The notes under the pieces were generated by a model. The model was given only the letters and a program-made list of their open reading frames with translations. It searched no databases and was not told the origin of the DNA. Positions 21,517-28,017 of a stretch of 28,017 bases of DNA are shown piece by piece. Within the stretch, counting starts at the first letter, position 1; each line of letters begins with the position of its first letter. The position numbers and the translations under genes are program-made. This DNA is from an uncultured Akkermansia sp. Its GTDB lineage: Bacteria > Verrucomicrobiota > Verrucomicrobiia > Verrucomicrobiales > Akkermansiaceae. The stretch covers positions 1 to 28,017 of the forward strand of contig URLZ01000032.1 in NCBI GenBank assembly GCA_900548895.1, read 5' to 3'.

Positions 21517-24500
21517 TCAGCTCGGCCTTGAGCGGAGCTCGGCGCGGATGAAGGGAGCCGTCGGGCTGAGGCGGCTGCGCGACACCTCGCGCACACTGCC
21601 CGAGGCGACGATGCGCCCGCCCTCGGCGCCCGGCCCGGGGCCGAGATCGATGATGTAATCGGCCTCGCAGATCAGCTCCAGATTGTGCTCGATCACCACC
21701 ACTGTGTTGCCCATCTCCACGAGGCGGCGCAGCACCTTCACAAGCAGGCGAACATCATTCGGGTGCAGACCGATCGTCGGCTCCTCAATCAGATAGAGGT
21801 CCTGCGGCAGCGCCCGGCCGCGGCGAATCGCCAACTGCACGGCTCGCCGCCCGCGGATGAGCTCCGTCACGAGCTTGATGCGCTGGGCCTCGCCGCCGGA
21901 GAGCGTGTTGCTGGCCTGACCGAGCGTGAGGTAGCCGAGCCCCGTCTCACAGAGCAGCTCCAGCGGATCGGACAGGCGGGGCTGGCCGGCGAAAAAGGCG
22001 GCGGCCTCCTCCATGTTCATGTCCAGCACCTCCGCAATCGTCTTGCCCTTGTAGCGCACCTGAAGCGTGCGAGAGTTGTAGCGGGCGCCGCGGCAGGTCT
22101 CGCAGGGCACCGTGCAGGGAGGCAGAAAGTCCATCTCGCGGCGCACGTAGCCCGTGCCCTTGCAGGTCTCGCAGTGGCCGGCAGCGGTATTGAAGGAGAA
22201 GCGGTTGGCCGCAAAGCCCAGCCGACGGGCGTCGGCCGTGCGGGCGAAGAGCGCGCGGATCTCATCGAAGATGCCGATGTAGGTCGCCGGCGTTGAGCGC
22301 GGCGTCTTGCCGAGCGGGGACTGGTCGACGCGGTAGAGCGCGCGGATGCTCTCCAGCCCCTTGGCCTCATCCCAGCTTGCCCTCTCCTCGCGGCTGACGG
22401 AGCCGCCGAGCGCCTGCCGAACCGCCGCCGCCAGCGTGCCCGTGATCAGCGAGGTCTTGCCCGCGCCCGAGGGGCCCGTCACCACCGTCAGACGCCCGCG
22501 CGGCACGCGCAGCGTGACGTCGCGAAGGTTGTGCAGGCGGCAGCCGGTCACCTCGAGCCAATCCGCGCCTTCCAGCGGCAGCCAGGGGCCGCAGAAGGGG
22601 TGTTTCTCGCGATGGCGGAGCGCCTGCCCCGTCACCGAAGCCGGGTTGGCGAGAATCTCATCGAAGCTGCCCTCAGCCACCACCTCGCCGCCGTGCACAC
22701 CTGCACCCGGCCCCAGATCAATGAGGTGATCCGCGCAGCGCATCGTCTCCTCATCGTGCTCGACGACGAGGAGCGTGTTGCCGCGGTCGCGCAGATCGCG
22801 CAGCGTGCCCAGCAGGCGCTCATTGTCGCGCGGGTGCAGGCCGATCGTCGGCTCATCGAGCACGTAGAGCACCCCGCGAAGCTCGGAGCCGAGCTGGGCC
22901 GCGAGGCGAATGCGCTGCGACTCGCCGCCCGAGAGCGTCGTGGCCGCGCGATCGAGCGAGAGGTAGCCGAGCCCGACGCTCTGCAGGAAGCGCAGGCGCG
23001 GCTCGATCTCAGCCACCACGTTGCGGGCAATCTCCGCATCGCGATCCTCAAAGTGCCAGCTCTGCACCAGCTTGAGCGCCGACGCCGCGTCGAGCGCCCC
23101 GATCTCCGCGATGTTGCGGCCGAAGAGCTGCACGGCCAGCGCAAAGGGATTCAGGCGCGCGCCGCCGCAGGCCGGGCAGACGCGCACGGCCTCGCCCTTG
23201 TCCTCCGCCTTCTCATCGGCCTTCTCCACATCGCGATCGTAGCGCAGCTCGAGCTCCAAATGGCTGAGCTTGTCATCCCCCTGCCGCTCGCGCGTCGAAG
23301 CCGCGCTGACGTGGCCGTGGCCGAGGCAGCAGGGGCACCAGCCGTGCGGCGAGTTGAACGAGAAAGTCGAAGGCTCCGGGTCCGGATAACTGGTGCCGCA
23401 GTCCGGGCAGCTCAGGCGCGTGCCGATCAGGCAGTGATACTCCGCCCCGCCTTCGATGTCCCCGGTGCCCTCAGCCGCCACAGCGACCTCAGCAGACTCC
23501 GCGCGGCCTGAGGCAACGGCCTCCTTCCCGCGTGCTGAGGCCGCACGAGCGGAGCGACGGCGGCGCGGGGACGCGGACTCGGATGCCGCGCGCTTGCCCT
23601 CCGCGCCCTCCGCGCCCTCTGCACCCTCGCGAGGCGTCACGCTGAGGCGCAGATAGCCGTCGCCCATCTCCAGAGCATGCCCCACGAGCTCCAGCAGGCC
23701 GGCATAGTCGCAGTCGCCGCCGTTGCAGCTCACGCGATTGCCCTCCACCCGTACATCGGCCAGCACCACATCCACATCGTGATTCGCATAGCGATCCAGC
23801 GGTGTGAAATCGTCCGGCGCCACCAAGCGACCGTCCGCGCGGAGCCACGGGTATTTGCGGCGGGCGGCCCAGCGCGCGAGGTCGGCATAGTGGCCCTTGC
23901 GGTTGCGCACCACGGGAGCGGCAATCAGCAGGCGGCGCGGGCGCTTCTCCAGCTCCTGCGACACAAGGCGATTGATCTCCTCGCGCGAGCGGCGCCCCAG
24001 CGGCACCCCGCACTTCGGGCAGTGCGGCGTGCCGAGCTTCGCGTAGAGCAGGCGCAGATACTGCCAGATCTCCGTCACCGTGCCCACCGTCGACTTGCTG
24101 CCGCCTCGCGTGCGGTTCTGCTCGATGGCCACCGTGGGCGGCAGGCCCGTGAGGCGATCAATATCGGGCGTCTCCATCTGCTCCGTGAACTGGCGGGCGT
24201 AGGGGCTCATCACGTCCAAGAAGCGCTTCTGCCCCTCCGCGAAAATAATATCGAAGGCCAGCGTGCTCTTGCCGCTGCCCGAAAGCCCCGTCACCACCGT
24301 CATCTCGCGGCGCGGGATATCCACGTCGATATTTTTGAGCTGGTGATGGCGAGCCCCGCGCAGCGCGATCACCCCGCGCAGGCTCTCCGCGTCCTCCGGC
24401 AGCACCTCGACCGGCGCCTCCGAGAGAACCTGCCCGGCGAGCGCCGCGCGAAGGTAGCGCGCCGTGTGCCCCTGAGGGCACGCCGCCACCTCCTCCGGCG

Positions 24501-27405
24501 TCCCCTGAGCCACAACGCGGCCGCCGCCGCTGCCCCCCTCCGGACCGAGATCAATGACCTGATCCGCGCACTTGATGAGGTCGAGGTTGTGCTCGATGAC
24601 CAGCAGGCTGTTGCCCTGATCAACCAAGCGGCGGAACACGCCCAGCAGCACCTCCAGATCACTGAAGTGCAGCCCCGTTCCCGGCTCATCGAGAATCAGC
24701 AGCTTGCCCTTGCCGCGAGACTCGCCGGCGAGGGACTCCACCAGAATGCGCGCCAGCTTGAGGCGCTGATTCTCGCCGCCCGAAAGCGTATTGAGCCCCT
24801 GCCCGAGCCCCAGATGCCCGAGCCCCACCTCCACGAGCACGCGCAGACGCGACGCAATGCGGCGGGCGCGAGCCCCCTTCTCCGCCGCGAACAGACGCAG
24901 CGCCGACGCCACGTCCATCGCCAGCATCTCGGCCATGTTGGACCCCAGCAGGCGGATACTGAGCGCCTGAGGCGTGTAGCGCTGCCCGTGGCAAAGCGCG
25001 CAGGGGACAAAGATATCCGAGAGAAACTGCATCTCCACCTTCTCCTGCCCGAGGCCCGCGCAGCGCGGGCAGCGCCCCTCCCCGCTGTTGAACGAGAAAT
25101 ACCCCGGCTTGAGCCCGCGGGCCTGAGCCGCCGGCTCCGCCGCGAAGAGCGCGCGAATATCCTCAAAGACGCCGATGTAGACCGCCGGCGTCGAGCGCGG
25201 CGTGCGCACAATCGGGCTCTGATCCACCAGCAGCACATCATCCAGCGCCTCCAGCCCCTCCAGCGAGCGCAGAGAGACCCGCTCCTCATCATCCAGCGCA
25301 TCGGGATGCACCCGGCCATAGAGCACCTGACAGGCCAGCGTACTCTTGCCGCTGCCCGACACCCCCGTCAGGCAGCAGTACACCCCCAGCGGAAGATCGA
25401 CGTCGAAATCGTGCAGGTTGTGGCACTCCGCCCCGCGAATGCGCAGAAAGCCCGAAGGACGGCGCCGCTGCGCCGGCGGCTCAATGCGCAGCCGCCCGCT
25501 GAGGTACCCGCCCGTGAGCGATTCCGGCACCTTCAGCAGCCCCGCCGGATCACCGGCGTAAACCACCTGCCCACCGGCCGAACCGCTCGCCGGGCCCATG
25601 TCAATCACCGCATCCGCCGCCCGCATCACCGACTCCTCGTGCTCGACCACCACCAGCGTGTTGCCGCGATCCGTCAGGCGGCGCATCGCGCGAATCAGGC
25701 GCGCCGTATCACGCGCATGCAAACCCACCGTCGGCTCGTCGAGGACGAAAAGCGTCTCCGTCAGCGCCGCCCCCAGACAGGCCGTCAGACTGACGCGCTC
25801 CACCTCGCCGCCGGAAAGCGACCGCGTCAGTCGGCTCGCGCTCAGGTAACCCAAGCCCACCTCGCAGAGATACGCCACGCGGCTGCGCAGCTCGCGCACC
25901 GCCTGCTGAAGCGAGCGATCCGCGCCCACCCGGGGCAGCACGTGGGCATCCACCCAGGCCAGCAACTCCTCCATCGGCAGAGCCTGCACCTCGGGCACGC
26001 TCAGATTCCCCACCGTGAAGGCCAGAGCCTCGGGCCGCAGGCGCCCGCCTCCGCAGGCCGGGCACACACTATAGACGCGGTAATAGGCGAGAAACACGCG
26101 CACGCTCATCTTGTGCGCGTGCTTCTCCATGTCATCGAAAATCCCCTTGTAGCCGTACCAGAGCCCGCGGGCCTCGGCCTCCCACGGATCGCAGTCCCCC
26201 GCATTGCCGTAAAACACCCAATCGCGCTCCTTCTGCGTCAAATCAACCCAAGGCACATCCATGCGCACCGCGCGGCTGCGCTTGTTCGCCGCCACGAAAT
26301 CGCGAAAACACTCCGACAGCGTCGCGGACGACAGCATGCGAAGCGCCCCGTCGCGAATGCTCTTCTCCGGGATAATCCCGCGCATGTAGTCATACGAAAT
26401 CGCGCGCCCGTAGCCCTTGCACTCCGGGCAGGCGCCGAGCGGCGAATTGGAGCTGAAGAGCTCCGGGCGAGGCTCCAGCAGCGGATACCAGTCACTGCGG
26501 TGAAGGCGCAGAGGCCCCCAGCTGCCATCCTCGCCGCGCAGCGAGAGAAACACCCGGCTCAGCCCGAGGCGCAGCGACGTCTCCAGCGCCTCCATCAGGC
26601 GCGAGCGATTCTCCGGCAGCAACTTCACGCGATCCTGAAGCAGCAGCCAGCGCTCCGCATCCAGGCGATCCTCCGTCGCCTCGCTGAGCCGCAACACCTC
26701 CGGGAGTCGACCCTCCCACGGTGACGACTCTTCCCTCCCTCCGTCCCCCGAGGGGGGCTCAGACGCCTCAGGCTCCGCGGATACATCGGCCGCACATTCT
26801 CCCTCACGAGGACCTCCTTCACGAGGCCCCTTCTCCGCCGTTCTGTCGCCCACGGCCAGCACGCGCAGATAGCCCTGAGCCTCCAGCGCGCGCCGCATCT
26901 CCTCGAACCCGCCGACCACCTTCACCTCAAAAGCCACCAGCACCTCTCGCCCGAGAGCATCGCGCAGCAAATCCTCCGCGAGGCCCTGAGCCGTTGCCGG
27001 GTGCACCACGTGCCCCTCCGCATCGCGCCCGACCGCGAGGCGCGAGAACACCAGCTTGAGATACTCGTTGATGCCCGTCATCGTTCCGACCGTCGAGCGC
27101 GAATTCTTCACCGAATTGCGCTGCCCGAGAGCAATGGCCGGCGGAACGTTCTCCACCGCATCCACCTGAGGCCGATCCATGCGATCCATGAACTGGCGCA
27201 CATAGGGCGAGAAGGTCTCCACATAGCGGCGCTGCCCCTCGGCGTAGAGCGTGCTCATCGCCAGAGACGTCTTGCCGCTGCCACTCGGACCGGTGACCAC
27301 CGTCAGCGCCCCGAGAGGCACATCGGCATCGACATGCTTCAGATTGTGCTCGCACGCCCCGCGAATGCGGATGAAAGAATCGTCCTTCTGCTGCATGAGA
27401 GGCAT
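21517..27405 (-). CDS. uvrA: Double-length excinuclease UvrA (two fused UvrA copies)
   Basis: UvrA is the damage-recognition ATPase of nucleotide-excision repair and loads UvrB. This 1962-residue protein contains two UvrA units (about 1-990 and 1000-1962), so four ABC ATPase modules. Walker A motifs are GPSGSGKT (39-46), GVSGSGKS (about 680), GLSGSGKS (about 1038) and GPSGAGKT (about 1642), each with its own LSGGE signature and DEPxxGLH Walker B. Copy 2 has all family zinc cysteine pairs (HCPKC, SCPDC with WCPCC, HCETC with PCETC) and the RKGHY motif of the UvrB-binding region. Copy 1 lacks the HCPKC-type pair, the first pair of zinc module 1 and the RKGEY-like motif, but keeps CPRC...CALC. 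Charged low-complexity inserts lie near 188-235 and 1255-1318. Double UvrA is known in Chlamydiae. A weak promoter (TTGGGC, 16 bp, TATGAG at 27416-27411) would give a nearly leaderless mRNA. Confidence 0.95.
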   Translation of the reverse strand: MPLMQQKDDSFIRIRGACEHNLKHVDADVPLGALTVVTGPSGSGKTSLAMSTLYAEGQRRYVETFSPYVRQFMDRMDRPQVDAVENVPPAIALGQRNSVKNSRSTVGTMTGINEYLKLVFSRLAVGRDAEGHVVHPATAQGLAEDLLRDALGREVLVAFEVKVVGGFEEMRRALEAQGYLRVLAVGDRTAEKGPREGGPREGECAADVSAEPEASEPPSGDGGREESSPWEGRLPEVLRLSEATEDRLDAERWLLLQDRVKLLPENRSRLMEALETSLRLGLSRVFLSLRGEDGSWGPLRLHRSDWYPLLEPRPELFSSNSPLGACPECKGYGRAISYDYMRGIIPEKSIRDGALRMLSSATLSECFRDFVAANKRSRAVRMDVPWVDLTQKERDWVFYGNAGDCDPWEAEARGLWYGYKGIFDDMEKHAHKMSVRVFLAYYRVYSVCPACGGGRLRPEALAFTVGNLSVPEVQALPMEELLAWVDAHVLPRVGADRSLQQAVRELRSRVAYLCEVGLGYLSASRLTRSLSGGEVERVSLTACLGAALTETLFVLDEPTVGLHARDTARLIRAMRRLTDRGNTLVVVEHEESVMRAADAVIDMGPASGSAGGQVVYAGDPAGLLKVPESLTGGYLSGRLRIEPPAQRRRPSGFLRIRGAECHNLHDFDVDLPLGVYCCLTGVSGSGKSTLACQVLYGRVHPDALDDEERVSLRSLEGLEALDDVLLVDQSPIVRTPRSTPAVYIGVFEDIRALFAAEPAAQARGLKPGYFSFNSGEGRCPRCAGLGQEKVEMQFLSDIFVPCALCHGQRYTPQALSIRLLGSNMAEMLAMDVASALRLFAAEKGARARRIASRLRVLVEVGLGHLGLGQGLNTLSGGENQRLKLARILVESLAGESRGKGKLLILDEPGTGLHFSDLEVLLGVFRRLVDQGNSLLVIEHNLDLIKCADQVIDLGPEGGSGGGRVVAQGTPEEVAACPQGHTARYLRAALAGQVLSEAPVEVLPEDAESLRGVIALRGARHHQLKNIDVDIPRREMTVVTGLSGSGKSTLAFDIIFAEGQKRFLDVMSPYARQFTEQMETPDIDRLTGLPPTVAIEQNRTRGGSKSTVGTVTEIWQYLRLLYAKLGTPHCPKCGVPLGRRSREEINRLVSQELEKRPRRLLIAAPVVRNRKGHYADLARWAARRKYPWLRADGRLVAPDDFTPLDRYANHDVDVVLADVRVEGNRVSCNGGDCDYAGLLELVGHALEMGDGYLRLSVTPREGAEGAEGAEGKRAASESASPRRRRSARAASARGKEAVASGRAESAEVAVAAEGTGDIEGGAEYHCLIGTRLSCPDCGTSYPDPEPSTFSFNSPHGWCPCCLGHGHVSAASTRERQGDDKLSHLELELRYDRDVEKADEKAEDKGEAVRVCPACGGARLNPFALAVQLFGRNIAEIGALDAASALKLVQSWHFEDRDAEIARNVVAEIEPRLRFLQSVGLGYLSLDRAATTLSGGESQRIRLAAQLGSELRGVLYVLDEPTIGLHPRDNERLLGTLRDLRDRGNTLLVVEHDEETMRCADHLIDLGPGAGVHGGEVVAEGSFDEILANPASVTGQALRHREKHPFCGPWLPLEGADWLEVTGCRLHNLRDVTLRVPRGRLTVVTGPSGAGKTSLITGTLAAAVRQALGGSVSREERASWDEAKGLESIRALYRVDQSPLGKTPRSTPATYIGIFDEIRALFARTADARRLGFAANRFSFNTAAGHCETCKGTGYVRREMDFLPPCTVPCETCRGARYNSRTLQVRYKGKTIAEVLDMNMEEAAAFFAGQPRLSDPLELLCETGLGYLTLGQASNTLSGGEAQRIKLVTELIRGRRAVQLAIRRGRALPQDLYLIEEPTIGLHPNDVRLLVKVLRRLVEMGNTVVVIEHNLELICEADYIIDLGPGPGAEGGRIVASGSVREVSRSRLSPTAPFIRAELRSRPS

Positions 27406-27663
27406 CCTAACTCATAACAACGTCGCAGAAAAGCCCAAAAGCTGACCGTTGGGCCCTGCCTCCCGGCAGCATGACACAGCGCCCGAACACGGCAACGCCG
27501 CCCCCGCCCTCGCAACAGCCTCACCTCAGGCGCCGTCGGCCTGTCGTCGCTGCCGCCGCTACCGCCGTCCCGTCCTCGGCCGCACCCAACCTCACCCGCA
27601 CCGCCGAGGACGCCCCGCCGCCACGCAGCCGACAAAAAAAACGCCCCGAAAAGAAAAAAAGTC
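27406..27663. other. Gene-free spacer between uvrA and the tRNA array
   Basis: This is low-complexity C/G-rich DNA ending in two A-tracts (27635-27660) just upstream of the tRNA promoter. The A-tracts could act as an UP element. I see no gene or repeat of note. Confidence 0.5.
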
Positions 27664-27691
27664 TTGCCAAGGCCGACGGAGTGAGTATAAT
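27664..27691 (+). promoter_or_regulatory. Strong promoter of the tRNA-Gly array
   Basis: TTGCCA (27664-27669) and TATAAT (27686-27691) are separated by 16 bp, with A-rich tracts directly upstream. A start near 27698 gives a 5' precursor leader of about 72 nt before the first tRNA. Confidence 0.75.
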
Positions 27692-27769
27692 GGGCGCACC
27701 TTCACGGCTTCGCTGACCGCGAGTCCGGTAAGATCGGATGAGAGGCAGAGGAGACGGGATGGTCAACAA

Positions 27770-27841
27770 GCGGATGTAGCTCAGTGGTAGAGCGCAACCT
27801 TGCCAAGGTTGATGTCGTGGGTTCGAGTCCCATCATCCGCT
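27770..27841 (+). tRNA. tRNA-Gly(GCC), copy 1
   Basis: This is a full cloverleaf of 72 nt: acceptor GCGGATG/CATCCGC, D arm GCTC/GAGC, anticodon stem CAACC/GGTTG with loop TTGCCAA (anticodon GCC), T arm GTGGG/CCCAT with TTCGAGT loop, and discriminator T. The CCA end is not encoded. Confidence 0.96.
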
Positions 27842-27845
27842 CTCC

Positions 27846-27862
27846 CGCTCCTCAGCGGAGCG
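27846..27862 (+). repeat. Inter-tRNA hairpin 1
   Basis: CGCTCC and GGAGCG form a 6-bp stem around TCAGC. The same hairpin recurs after copy 2 at 27956-27972 with loop CCAGC, so it belongs to the duplicated unit and may guide precursor processing. Confidence 0.5.
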
Positions 27863-27878
27863 AGCACAGAACATCATC

Positions 27879-27950
27879 GCGGATGTAGCTCAGTGGTAGA
27901 GCGCAACCTTGCCAAGGTTGATGTCGTGGGTTCGAGTCCCATCATCCGCT
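27879..27950 (+). tRNA. tRNA-Gly(GCC), copy 2
   Basis: Identical in sequence to copy 1, which begins 109 bp upstream. The 37-nt spacer between them ends in ACAGAACATCATC. Confidence 0.96.
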
Positions 27951-27988
27951 CTCTTCGCTCCCCAGCGGAGCGAGCACAGAACATCATC

Positions 27989-28017
27989 GCGGATGTAGCT
28001 CAGTGGTAGAGCGCAAC
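27989..28017 (+). tRNA. tRNA-Gly(GCC), copy 3, cut by the window edge
   Basis: The first 29 nt (acceptor 5' strand, D arm and start of the anticodon stem) are identical to copies 1 and 2, after a 38-nt spacer with the same hairpin and the same ACAGAACATCATC end. The rest lies outside the window, so the anticodon is inferred. Confidence 0.85.

Noticed and set aside
21271..21531. An 86-codon plus-strand frame after recN
   Set aside because: Pro/Ser/Arg-rich with no motif, overlaps the uvrA 3' end and lacks a placed ribosome-binding signal.
23677..26724. A 1015-codon open frame on the plus strand opposite uvrA
   Set aside because: It lies wholly antisense to an unambiguous UvrA and has His/Arg/Ala-rich low-complexity content typical of the reverse frame of GC-rich genes.
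21517..27405. UvrA duplication as an assembly artefact
   Set aside because: The two copies differ strongly in sequence and in zinc motifs, and double-length UvrA is an established arrangement.
27805..27812. TTGCCA in the tRNA anticodon loop as an internal -35 element
   Set aside because: No -10-like hexamer lies 15-19 bp downstream; the match is just the GCC anticodon loop.

Overview
This is ordinary, gene-dense chromosomal DNA from a high-GC bacterium of the PVC group, most likely a Verrucomicrobiota member (Akkermansia-like). The placement is an inference. It rests mainly on one UvrA polypeptide holding two complete UvrA copies in tandem, an arrangement well known from Chlamydiae. It is supported by the start-codon contexts, which mostly lack a Shine-Dalgarno motif and are C-rich.

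Layout. (1) 1-8330: a translation/transcription operon. A near-ideal sigma70 promoter is followed at once by an intrinsic terminator, then nusA, infB, rbfA and a 1421-residue AsmA-like membrane-anchored protein. (2) 8331-12250: a terminator, a promoter, a SurA/PpiD-like membrane-anchored chaperone with an EF-hand-like loop, then a POT-family peptide transporter. (3) 12360-14771, minus strand: a membrane-anchored protein with about nine 32-residue YD-like repeats, then an orphan D12-class adenine DNA methyltransferase with its own promoter. (4) 14772-16686: a gene-free stretch with a hairpin and an 18-bp tandem repeat, then a promoter and a stomatin/QmcA-like SPFH gene paired with an NfeD-like gene. 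(5) 16687-18671: repeat-rich spacers on both sides of an exported ankyrin-repeat protein. (6) 18672-21170: a PhnP-like metallo-beta-lactamase-fold hydrolase and recN, divergent, sharing a short promoter region with a perfect 19-bp palindrome. (7) 21517-27405: the double-length uvrA on the minus strand. (8) 27406-28017: a tRNA promoter and a tandem array of identical tRNA-Gly(GCC) genes that runs off the window.

How the genes work together. nusA, infB and rbfA form the conserved transcription-elongation, translation-initiation and 30S-maturation cluster. The AsmA-like and PpiD-like proteins point to cell-envelope assembly in a diderm. recN and uvrA are DNA-repair genes in adjacent but separate units. 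SPFH plus NfeD is a known membrane-quality pair.

I see no phage, transposon, CRISPR array, toxin system or defence island. The less ordinary signals are the promoter-terminator leader of nusA, the asymmetric decay of zinc sites between the two UvrA copies, the recN/hydrolase palindrome, the EF-hand in the chaperone, and several unrelated short tandem repeats (10, 11, 16 and 18 bp) confined to gene-free DNA.
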